The notes beneath the pieces were generated by a model. That model saw only the letters and a list, made by a program, of their open reading frames with translations. It was not told the DNA's origin and did not search any database. Source: Brugia malayi (lineage: Eukaryota; Nematoda; Chromadorea; Rhabditida; Onchocercidae). Taken from it: DNA of 24,345 bases. Positions 10,985 to 24,345 of this stretch are shown here, piece by piece (position 1 is the first letter of the stretch; each line of letters opens with the position of its first letter). A program made the translations under genes and the position numbers. The stretch covers positions 1-24,345 of the forward strand of contig NW_025062357.1 in assembly GCF_000002995.4 (NCBI RefSeq), in the 5' to 3' direction.

Positions 10985-11890
10985 TACTCAACACGCATGC
11001 AAGAACAATGTTAATAGAAATGAATGAAGCCAACAAAAAAAGCATGCACTTCAATATAAAAAAATGTCATAATAACAAATGGTATGAGTAAAGATACAAA
11101 ATGCTGTAGTTAATGGAATTAACCGAAAAATGCATGCAAAAACAATGTTAATAAAAAAAAAAAAAACGATGAGAACAACGAAAAACAAAAGCATGCAATA
11201 AATAGAAAAGAAAAAACGCTTTAATAATAAATGGTGTAAGTAAGTTTACAAAACACATGCATGTTAGTAAAACTAACCAAGAAACGCATGCAAAAACAAT
11301 GTTAATAAAAAGAACAGCAAATAGTATAAAGTAACAAAAATCATGCAGTTAATAAAATTAACCAAAAAATGCATGCAAAACAATGTTAATAAAAAACGAG
11401 TGGAAAATAAAAGCATGCAATAAATACAAAAGAAAAGAGTGTACATCTTAATAATAAATGGTGTTAGTTTACAAAAAACATGCATGTTAATATAACTACC
11501 CAAGAAACGCATGCAAAAACAATGTTAATAAAAAAACAGCAAATGGTATAAAGTTACAAAAAGCATGCAGTTATAAAATGCAAAAAATGTAGGTGTTAAA
11601 AGCAAAAATAAAAAAAAAAAAATAAAAAACACGCAATTTGTAGAAATAGCCGAACACATGCATAAACAAAATATAAACAAAGAAATGATAAAAGTGACAA
11701 TTTTTGAAACAAAAGAAAAAAAGATAGAAATTAGTGGTGATGAAACAAAAATAAATTAATACTAGTAGAATGAACAAAAGTTAGCAAAAAGCATGCTAGA
11801 GACAGTTTTAATAAAAAAAAAAAAAAAAAAAGAAAAAAATGAAAATCGCAGCAAAATAGATGAATGAAAAAAAAAAAAAAAACATGCAGT
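10985..11890. repeat. CATGC-rich tandem array with higher-order period
   Basis: About fifteen CATGC-containing motifs, ten of them the palindrome GCATGC, recur every 25-90 bp. They sit in a frame of 'gcatgcaaaaacaatgttaa'-type text. Two long units are clear. 'caagaaacgcatgcaaaaac' starts near 11278 and again near 11501. The 'aacc(g/a)aaaaatgcatgca' block is near 11121 and 11360. This gives a higher-order period of about 223-239 bp. Copies decay towards both ends, and after about 11650 the array dissolves into poly-A. The long minus-strand ORFs here (F, L, Y, C-rich) are by-products of the repeat. Read on the minus strand, most units contain TTTTTGCATG. Confidence 0.8.
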
Positions 11891-11899
11891 TAATAAAAT

Positions 11900-12385
11900 T
11901 CAAAAAAAATTTTTCAAAAAAAAACTAAAAAAAAGATTCCAAAAGAAAATCCGAATAAAACAGAACTAATTTCAAAAAGATTTTAACTCATTTCAAAAAA
12001 AAAATTGAAAACGCAAAAATTAAAAAAAAAAAAAAAAACAAAAACTAAATATTTTTGAGATCTTTTTAAAGCTTAAAGTTCTACCAATTCAAAAAATATC
12101 CTTAAAAATGAATAGAAATCAAAAGTTTTGAAATTTATTCCAGATTTCAGTAGGTCCATCTGAATTTCAAAACCATAAATTTTTTCTATATGCTTGGTTA
12201 ATGTTATACTGACGAAGGAAGGTATAATTCTATACCTCCCTTCGACTATCCCTACCCTCCCTCCCACCACATACACACAAAGATAATTACAGAGGTAATT
12301 ACAAATTGATATCAACTTATGATTTAGCTCAAAATAAAATTCAAAAATTAGACCTTATTAAATCCATCCTCTGTTGATTCCATCC
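11900..12385. other. Poly-A-rich spacer and pyrimidine patch
   Basis: Runs of A interrupted by single other bases fill 11900-12060. A C/T-rich patch lies at about 12225-12275. The overlapping minus-strand ORF (12073-12315) has no recognisable domain, and its apparent protein follows the pyrimidine composition, so it is not called a gene. Confidence 0.5.
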
Positions 12386-12389
12386 TCTG

Positions 12390-12700
12390 AAACATTTAAA
12401 AAATATTTGAATTCAATTATAATTGCAGATTTAATAAATTTCTGCAATGAAAGTTTGCTTTAAAGTTAACTTTTAAAATCTAAAGTTAGCATAAAATGTC
12501 GAAAGTAGTCAAGCAGATCAAGTTTAATGCAAATAAAAGTAATCAATTAAGTTCAATAAATGTTTATTTTTAAATGAATTATATTTTTCCAGCACTGGCA
12601 GATTTTATTTGAAACAGAATTAAATAAAAATAAAACGCTTTTAATATTTAATTTGTTAAAACTTTTAAAATCTGTCGAAATTTCTTAAGTAACATATTTT
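12390..12700 (-). repeat. Family B repeat, inverted copy
   Basis: Reverse-complement B landmarks: 'tttctgcaatgaaagtttgc' near 12439, 'gtcaagcagatcaagtttaa' near 12508, 'ttccagcactggcagatttt' near 12588 and 'aaaatctgtcgaaatttctt' near 12667. It faces the two plus-orientation copies that follow, creating a head-to-head pair. Confidence 0.8.
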
Positions 12701-13310
12701 ATCAAAAATAAATATTTATTGAACTTAATTGATTACTTTTATTTGCTTTAAACTTGATCTGCTGGCATTTTATTTTCTATTTTCGACATTTTATGTCAAC
12801 TTTAGAAGTTAAAAGTTAACTTTAAAGCAAACTTTCATTGCTGAAATTAATTAAATCTGCAATTATAATTGATTTCAAATATTTTTTAAACATTAAAATT
12901 AATTTTAGTCACAAATCAGGTTGGGTTACTACAGAAATTTCGACAGATTTTAAAAGTTTTAATAATTTAAATGTTAAAGATGTTTTAATTTTTAATAATT
13001 CTGTTTCAAATAAAATCTGCCAATGCCGGAAAAATATATTTTTTCTAAAAATAAACATTTACTGAACTTAATTGATTACTTTTATTTGCATAAAACTTGA
13101 TCTGCTGACATTCTTTTTACTATTTTTGACATTTTATGTCAAATTTAGAACTTAAAAGTTAATTTTAAAGCAAACTTTCATTGCAGAAATTAATTAGATC
13201 TGCAACTATAATTGATTTCAAATATTTTTAAATATTAAAATTAATTTTAGTCACAAATCCAGATTGGGTTACTTAAGAAATTTCGACAGATTTTAAAATT
13301 TATAAAAAAA
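12700..13310 (+). repeat. Family B repeat, two tandem copies
   Basis: The landmark 'gaacttaattgattactttt' occurs at 12721 and again at about 13064, so the unit is about 343 bp. Each copy runs through 'aaacttgatctgctg', 'cgacattttatgtca', 'gcaaactttcattgc', 'caaatc(c)ag.ttgggttact' and 'aaatttcgacagatttt'. The first copy continues to 'aaaatctgccaatgccggaa'. The plus ORF at 12838-13065 is repeat sequence, not a gene. This pair defines the B unit best. Confidence 0.85.
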
Positions 13311-13494
13311 ATCACTTAGATTGAAAAATCTCTTCAGAAAAAATGGAAGAGAAATCCTGTTGTTTCACTATGTAACAATGAAATTTTGAAATTTTTTATT
13401 GTCAAATCCTTAATAGAAATACAAAAAAAGGATTTTACTCGATGAATAACAACGCAGAAACCAACAATTATCCCAGCAATTGCAGAAAAAAGTA

Positions 13495-13800
13495 TTAATT
13501 AAATCTGTGGAGTTTTAGCTCTTTTTTTTTTATTTTATTTGCTAGTAGCTCACAGACTTTCATTTCTCTCCTTGGATTCTCAAAAATCCTAGCGCATTGT
13601 GTGTACGTATCACTGTGCAGCCGTGATGGCAGTACAAAATACCCATGCAAAATCGCCTCAAATTCGTTTATTCTAACATCATTTTTGGATTTCACCCTTA
13701 CATTCTTTATTAATCATTTGGGTATATCGTGTAAGTAGACAAAATTAATCATCCCATAATGTACAGAGGAAAGTCATCAATCGATACGAGATAACTATTT
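13495..13800. other. Less AT-rich stretch with an unassigned minus ORF
   Basis: An open minus-strand frame (13695-13495) reads like ordinary protein in part (NEFEAILHGYFVLPSRL, later ENPRREMKVCELLANK). It has no ATG, and no acceptor in a compatible phase was found. It does not match the phase needed to continue the acidic gene at 15635. No family is recognised. It may be an exon of an unseen gene or a decayed fragment. Confidence 0.2.
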
Positions 13801-13812
13801 ACCATAATATAG

Positions 13813-14145
13813 CAGCGGCAGCAGCAGCATTCCATCGGTACTTCAGCATTGCCAGTTGCAGCGCCTATAGCTAAAAAAATTCATATGAACATTTGGCTGA
13901 AGGAAAATGTACTACACCAACTCATTCATCTCTGCAACAACCATTACTGTAATCAAAATAAACGTGGCACATTCATTCATACTGGTTGTTGTGCGTACGT
14001 GCATATTGGTAAAATAAAAGACGGCAACTTTTTTGACGCTTTTAGCTTATTTTACACGCAGTCTATGGTTATAAGCAGTGTTGCAATGAATGATTTAGAA
14101 AAAAATGCAAGCGTTAATGCTGGCATGACTCACTTTAGTGTTTGA
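13813..14145 (+). CDS. Hypothetical ORF, possible terminal exon
   Basis: A 110-codon open frame runs from just after an 'ataatatag' acceptor-like site to a TGA at 14143. It begins with a CAG-repeat stretch (QRQQQH) and continues through LPVAAPIAKK. The first internal ATG is at 13885 and would give 86 residues, starting MNIWLKENVLHQLIHLCNNH. Base composition is clearly less AT-rich than the surroundings, which is why it stands out. No signal peptide, membrane helix or known domain is seen. It could be a 3' exon, part of an untranslated region, or chance. No partner exon was found. Confidence 0.25.
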   Translation, partial: QRQQQHSIGTSALPVAAPIAKKIHMNIWLKENVLHQLIHLCNNHYCNQNKRGTFIHTGCCAYVHIGKIKDGNFFDAFSLFYTQSMVISSVAMNDLEKNASVNAGMTHFSV

Positions 14146-14149
14146 GTTG

Positions 14150-14789
14150 ATGATATGCCCTTACAGCAGCACATAAATAAACAGCGGTAAATCATAAACG
14201 CCTGCATGGAATTTGCAGACATTATGCAAGCAAAATACAACAAAAGACTATAAAATTCGCTGCCATCTTTAAATTTATGCAAAAAACACGTGATAAAAGA
14301 CCATACATGGGGTGGAACAAACTTTAATAATCACTGAGCAAATTATAAGTAGCGTGTCAAAGAGTGCAGAGAATATCTAGTGTAATTTATCTTCTTTTGG
14401 TTTCCATTTTATTATTTTTTTTATAATTAAAATTGCTCATTCAAATAATACTGTGAGAAAAATTTTACCTCAAAACAAAGATCATCATTGCTCGAATATA
14501 TTACCGTAAGCAAAATGCTGGATAATTTTAAAATATTTGTACTTTTTTAATGAAGATTCAATTTTAATTCATATTTTACCTCAAAATCAAAAATAGTTGA
14601 AAATGACGCACAAACTTAACATTGGAAGACTAAAAGCTTAATTAATGAAATAATGTTTAATAAATATAAAATTTAAATAATAATTTTTATGAAAATTATA
14701 CAATTTTTAAGAATTTTTGTATATTGACTATCAAATTGTAAGAACTATTAAAAAATATTAATTCATCAAAAAAATAGATAAATAGAACT
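14150..14789. other. Non-coding spacer
   Basis: No supported coding frame. The first 200 bases keep the moderately balanced composition of the upstream ORF ('agcagcacataaataaacag', 'cctgcatggaatttgcagac'). The rest is AT-rich and merges into the diverged repeat at 14790. Confidence 0.4.
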
Positions 14790-15400
14790 TAGTTAATTGT
14801 TTGATATGCATTGTACGGGAACTGCTCGTATACAGTGTGGCCATCTAACAGCTTGAATAATATGATAAACTTTAGGCCCAGATTTAGACTTAGGATAAAC
14901 TTAGGCTTAAGTTTTATTTCAAACTTTAAATTTTCACAAAAATCAATTTTTGTATATTAGACTAAAAGTTAAAATGTAGTATTATCAAATTTCATTTAAA
15001 TTAACTATGAATACTATTGAAAATAGCAATTCATTTAAATATATATATAATCAACTTAATTGATTATTTTGCATGTATTGTACGGGAATTGATCATTAAG
15101 GTGTGGTCATTTGACAGTTCAAAATAATAAAATAAATAATTATATTTTGAGCAATATTGTAGCAGCGAAATTACTAAAATTTTAATTAGTCATAGTTTTA
15201 ATTCATTTTTGCGAAATAAATTGATTTTTATTTCAAATGTAAATGTTGATTTTTATGTAAATTCAACAATTTATAAGAGTTTTTTTATAATAGACAAGGG
15301 AAAAAATTGTAGTATTATCAAATTTCATTTTAATTAAATGCTAAAACCATTAAAAAAAATAGATATTTTGAACTTAATTGATTAATTTATATGCCACCCT
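14790..15400 (-). repeat. Diverged family A copies, inverted
   Basis: Two degraded units lie in minus orientation. Each has a 'cttaattg(a)tt...tgcatgtattgtacggga' landmark (near 14793-14820 and 15056-15090), followed by 'gtgtgg(c/t)cat' (near 14836 and 15101). They match the variant at 1700-1760 better than the standard family A, so they may be an older subfamily. The period here is about 265 bp, shorter than for standard A. Confidence 0.6.
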
Positions 15401-15634
15401 TTCAACGTTTCAAACTGCCTGCAGTTTGAAAACAGAAATAGTAAGAAAATATTGTTGCACAAATTGTTCTTCGAGTATCGATATAGAATTTTGTAATCGT
15501 TTTGGTGCATTATAAAGGATGAAATTTTCGATGAAATCATATGATTTTATCAGTACGAAGTCAAAATATGATTATATTTCTTCTACAAATTGCGGCATAT
15601 AATCATTTCTTAAGTTATTAAAATTATAACTTAC

Positions 15635-16456
15635 CGATGTTCTTGTTTCCTTCTCCTTGTGCCCCGTGTATGGCTCTGCTTGCGGCACTATCAATTCTCT
15701 TGGGAGTTGCTCCGGAAGATCTTTTAAATCAGCTGGTTCTAACTTTTCCGGAGGTGCCGCAGCCATTGCTTCTTGCATGGCAGGAACCGGGATTCTGATT
15801 GTTCTCGTTCACCTGAAACAGTTTTGTATTTATTGCAAATTATTTGGTAGGTAAGTTGATATCTAGTTAGCAAATTAATACAATTGCTGTACAATTGCTG
15901 CTAAAACTTAAACTTACAGGACGAGTTTACGTACTGCCTCCACCGGTTCCTCGATCTTCATTGGTACCCCCGGTACCTCAGGCTCTTCTCCTTCTTCATC
16001 TTCTTCTGGCAGAGGGGTCCACTCTGCTTCTGATGGCCAGTTCTCGGCCTCATCATATCCATTTTCAGGCAGAGTGCCCACTCTACCTCTTCTTCATTAA
16101 ATTCAGGCTCCTGAGGTACCGGGTTCTCTTCCATTGCTGGCTGCCCTACCAGTTCCTCCAACCTCCACCCCGCCTCCGCCATCCTTTCTATGAGCGACTG
16201 TTCAAATTGAAAAAGCTATTTTTTACAGTCACTTTTTAAATTTGAGACAGTGCAAAGTTTAGCAACTCTTTCTTCATACTGTATCAATTTATAAAAAAAA
16301 AAAAAAAAATAATAATAATATAAAAAATAAAAGCAAAAAAGAAGACAAAGTGAAAATTACCTGAACAGTCCTGCTCACGAACCTTTGCAAAATCCGGTAC
16401 ATCTCCGGCTCCCTTTTAAGGTATTCGAAAAGCACTTCGATTTCTTGATCCTCCAT
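15635..16456 (-). CDS. Unrecognised acidic protein gene, 3 exons, frameshifted
   Basis: I do not recognise this protein. Exon 1 (16456-16361, ATG) encodes 32 residues, MEDQEIEVLFEYLKREPEMY then RILQRFVSRTVQ. Exon 2 (16197-15918) follows a GAACAG acceptor in phase: SLIERMAEAGWRLEELVGQP, then an E/P-rich stretch. At about 16072-16077 the acidic frame shifts. The original frame runs on in unlikely basic sequence to TGA at 15960-15958. The alternate frame stays acidic (PENGYDEAENWPSEAEW, EEDEEGEEPEVPGVP) to a GTAAGT donor. Exon 3 (from 15794 or 15803 to 15635) continues in matching phase: IPVPAMQEAMAAAPPEKLEP, then LKDLPEQLPRELIVPQAEP. It ends at a GTAAGT donor or reads on to a stop at 15572. The gene is much GC-richer than its surroundings. 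It could be a genuine orphan gene, a pseudogene, or retroelement-derived. ATG 16456 is preceded by an acceptor-like TTTTATAG at about 16471, so trans-splicing or an upstream exon is possible. Confidence 0.55.
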
Positions 16457-16789
16457 AGGAGCCGCAATTCTATAAAATTAGCAAACTTATCATTCATTAA
16501 GCACAAAGACCAGTGACGTAACTATTATTTACTTATGGTAAAAAAACACTGATTTACATATTTTAATTTACCTACACATAATTCCATTTATGCTAATCAT
16601 TAAATATCCCATACTTTCCCTGATACTCATAATTCTGACACAACAAAAAGACAGGAAAATAGTGACGAAAATGAACATTCATGATAATAGTATTTCTCTG
16701 CAATCTTTCGCGCTCATGAAGATTTTCTTTTTTTTTTTTTTTTTCATCTAATATACGGAGACTGTTCCATCATTTTTTTCTTCGAATAT
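16457..16789. other. AT-rich spacer
   Basis: This is the upstream side of the acidic minus-strand gene. It contains an acceptor-like site about 15 bases before its ATG and a long T tract near 16730-16744. No coding frame is supported. Confidence 0.4.
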
Positions 16790-17225
16790 TTCCTAATAAT
16801 AAAAATTTAAATTTGAATTAAAATTTAATTTTAATTGCAAGAATGATTTATACCTATCACTATTTTAAAATTTAATTAATTTTGCTGCTGAAATGATGTT
16901 TAAAACTCAGTTATAAAAGTTGAATTTATTATTTAAGTTGAAAAATGACCACACCGAGTGTAATCAGTGACCATACAGAACATAGAAAATAATCAATTAA
17001 GTTCAAATTATGTCTTTTTTTTCTAATTAAATTATGTTTTTAAGTTTTTCAAACACTTAATTAAATTGAAATTTGCTAGAACCAGAACTTATTTTTAAGC
17101 TTTATATAAAGGAACTAATACAAATTGCAGCATTTTCCTAAAAATAAGAATTTAAATTTGTATTCAAATCTAATTTTAATTGCAAGAATGATTTATAAGT
17201 ATCACTATTTTAAAATTACTTTTCA
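16790..17225 (+). repeat. Family A repeat, about 1.3 units
   Basis: Plus orientation. The core 'tgaccacaccgagtgtaatc' lies near 16946, followed by 'agtgaccatacagaacatag' and the 'gcagcattttcctaaaaata' landmark near 17128. One TGACCA of the core is mutated here. Confidence 0.8.
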
Positions 17226-17254
17226 TCCTTTTTAGTAAATATGAAATTAGTAAA

Positions 17255-17520
17255 AATTAAAATGTTTTTAATATTAATTTATAAAAACTTTTAAAAACTG
17301 TCGAAATTTCTTAAGTAATTCTATATAGAATTGTGACTAAAAATAATTTTAATATTTAAAAAATAATTGAAATCAATTATAATTGCAGATTTAATTAATT
17401 TCTGCAATGAAAGTTTGCTTTAAAGTTGACATAAGATGTCAAAAAAAGTCAAGCAGATCAAGTTTAATGCAAATAAAAGTAATCAATTAAGTTCAATAAA
17501 TGTTTATTTTTAAATGAATT
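17255..17520 (-). repeat. Family B repeat, inverted, fused to family A
   Basis: Landmarks 'aaaactgtcgaaatttctta' near 17295, 'tttctgcaatgaaagtttgc' near 17399, and 'gtcaagcagatcaagtttaa' near 17448. At 17480-17520 the copy passes through 'aatcaattaagttcaataaa', a segment shared by A and B, and continues as family A rather than as B. Confidence 0.75.
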
Positions 17521-17711
17521 AGTAGTTCAAACACTTAATTAAATTGAAATTTGTTTGCTAGAACCAGAACTTATTTTTAAGTTTTATATAAAAGAACTAA
17601 TACAAATTGCAGCATTTTCTTAATAATAAAAATTTAAATTTGAATTAAAATTTAATTTCAATTGAAAGAATGATTTATAACTATCACTATTTTAAAGTGA
17701 TAGTTATAAAT
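17521..17711 (+). repeat. Family A 3' part ending in a perfect hairpin
   Basis: Begins 'agtagttcaaacacttaatt' immediately after the B segment and runs through 'gcagcattttcttaataata'. It ends in a perfect inverted repeat: arms 17673-17688 and 17696-17711 (16 bp each, ATTTATAACTATCACT and its complement) around a 7-base ATTTTAA loop. Confidence 0.75.
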
Positions 17712-17879
17712 TATGACTTTGATGAACGGTCCCTTATCGTATGAATAGTGTGAGCAGTAATATTAGCACCATCAATAATATCATCCTTATATCTTTCTCT
17801 CTCTTGACCCCAAGTTTGGTTTTTTGATTAAACCAGCAACATTTATATGCATCTTATATTTATATGCAACATTTTATAT

Positions 17880-17939
17880 GATATTTCGATCTTCCAGGCG
17901 CAGTTCTTCGATATTTCGATGTCCCAGGCGCGACATTCT
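17880..17939. repeat. Local 30-bp direct duplication
   Basis: 'gatatttcgat.t.ccaggcgc' occurs twice back to back (17880-17908 and 17910-17939) with a few differences. It is GC-richer than the surroundings because of the CCAGGCGC block. No function is evident. Confidence 0.7.
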
Positions 17940-18063
17940 TTTATTATTTTTTTCTTCCATTAATTCCATTCCTTTAGGCATATTATTTGAGTTTGGTGTA
18001 GGTGAAAAAGGTGGGAATAGAGATATTTGGAGGATTATGTTAGGAAGGCTATATAGATCGGTC

Positions 18064-18192
18064 GTGTATGTGTGTGTGTGTGTGTTTGTGTGTGTATGTG
18101 TATGTGTATGTGTGTATGTGCATGTGTGTATGTGTGTATGTGCATGTGTGTATGTGTATGTGTATGTGTGTATGTGTGTGTTTGTTTGTTTA
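18064..18192. repeat. GT / GTAT microsatellite
   Basis: About 125 bp of alternating purine-pyrimidine sequence (TG, TGTA and GTATGTGCATG variants) lies roughly 400 bp upstream of the kinesin light chain start. The cysteine/valine-rich ORFs reading through it are artefacts. Such tracts are length-polymorphic and can adopt Z-DNA. Confidence 0.9.
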
Positions 18193-18551
18193 TGTTTATC
18201 GTCAGGATGAACTTAGCTGATGCGAAAAGGAGAAGGATGAAGGGTTACTGTACGTATTTTTCATCTGTCACCAACAAAATGACATACTCGTTTCGATTTT
18301 TTTCCATTTCTCTGTCACACACATATAACTAACAAACATTTTAAGTGATGTCGTTTGTCTACCTCTTTAATAGGTTTTCTCATTCACTTTACGCATTAAT
18401 TGCATCTTCTCCTTTTGTTGAGGTATCCATGATCACGGATTTTATAAATAGCGACATTTTTGAACATTTTTCACCTTCTTTACAATTTGAAAAATATCTT
18501 CAAAGATTCAAAAAAAAAAAAATTTTTTTTTTTAATTTGGTTATGATATTT

Positions 18552-18580
18552 TTAGGAAAAAAATAGAGGATATCGGCAGA
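18552..18580 (+). promoter_or_regulatory. Likely trans-splice acceptor and short 5' UTR of klc
   Basis: The sequence 'gatatttttag' ends at 18555, only 25 bases before the ATG at 18581. No upstream coding exon in phase is seen. In nematodes such an acceptor close to the start codon is the usual spliced-leader addition site. A cis-spliced non-coding first exon is the alternative. Confidence 0.55.
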
Positions 18581-24206
<5,626 letters not shown>

Positions 24207-24345
24207 TATTGAGAAAAAAGAAAAAAAATTCTTAATCATTACCTGGATCTTCTTTTCCTTCGGTTTGTATTGCTAAATGCTAATTTGTTGTTTCGTTTTT
24301 TTCGTCATTTTTTGTGAATTTTTATTTTTTATTATTTACTACTTT
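24207..24345 (+). other. Start of klc 3' UTR, truncated by window end
   Basis: T-rich sequence follows the TAA at 24204-24206. No AATAAA-type cleavage signal is visible before the window ends, so the polyadenylation site probably lies outside. Confidence 0.5.

Noticed and set aside
11273..11777. Minus-strand ORFs rich in F, L, Y and C that resemble membrane proteins
   Set aside because: They lie in the CATGC array and A-rich spacers; poly-A read on the minus strand gives phenylalanine runs.
12838..13065. Plus-strand ORF of 75 residues
   Set aside because: It coincides with a family B repeat unit and has no counterpart frame in the other B copies.
15657..16239. Plus-strand ORFs opposite the acidic gene
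   Set aside because: They are shadows of the GC-rich minus-strand exons, which have matching splice phases and better composition.
17824..18332. Two plus-strand ORFs rich in C, V, M and Y
   Set aside because: They read through the GT/GTAT microsatellite; the composition is dictated by the repeat.
18345..18566. 73-residue plus ORF just before the klc start
   Set aside because: It ends in a poly-K/F low-complexity run, overlaps the proposed splice acceptor and matches no family.

Overview
This window looks like nuclear DNA of a parasitic nematode, most likely a filarial (clade III) species. The non-coding DNA is extremely AT-rich. Introns are bounded by GT and by short U-rich acceptors of the TTTTCAG or TTTTATAG kind. 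The two recognisable genes are closest to Caenorhabditis elegans KLC-2 and HIF-1. The filarial assignment is inference. There is no bacterial operon structure, CRISPR array, rRNA or convincing tRNA.

Layout. 1-960: AT-rich, nothing supported. 960-4010: a mosaic of two dispersed repeat families of about 340 bp (here A and B) in both orientations. 4010-5270: AT-rich, empty. 5272-6752 (+): a weak three- to four-exon candidate for a small one-pass membrane protein. 7296-8101 (-): two exons of a HIF-1-type bHLH-PAS factor (bHLH, then the start of PAS-A); its other exons are not visible. 8200-10980: AT-rich, possibly upstream or intronic to hif-1. 10985-11890: an array built around CATGC/GCATGC motifs, with a 225-240 bp higher-order period. 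12390-13310: family B, one inverted and two tandem copies. 13495-14350: a less AT-rich block with two unassigned ORFs. 14790-15400: diverged family A. 15635-16456 (-): an unrecognised, GC-richer, acidic three-exon gene with an apparent 1-bp frameshift. 16790-17711: chimeric A/B repeats ending in a perfect hairpin. 18065-18190: a GT/GTAT microsatellite. 18581-24206 (+): a nearly complete kinesin light chain gene.

The kinesin light chain is the best-supported gene: 12 constitutive exons plus an in-frame 87-nt cassette, all with consistent phases, from the coiled-coil heptads through six TPRs to a polyglutamine tail. It carries one striking anomaly: helix A of TPR2 contains a 12-nt insertion with an in-frame TAA just before the exon 7 donor. 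Together with the 1-bp shift in the acidic gene, this could mean local consensus errors in the assembly, or real lesions or unusual processing.

The genes do not form a pathway. HIF-1 is a nuclear oxygen-response factor, and the kinesin light chain is a cytoplasmic cargo adaptor. No clearly novel system is proven. The best leads are the klc in-frame stop, the orphan acidic gene, the CATGC array and the A/B repeat families, whose core carries DR1-like TGGTCA repeats.
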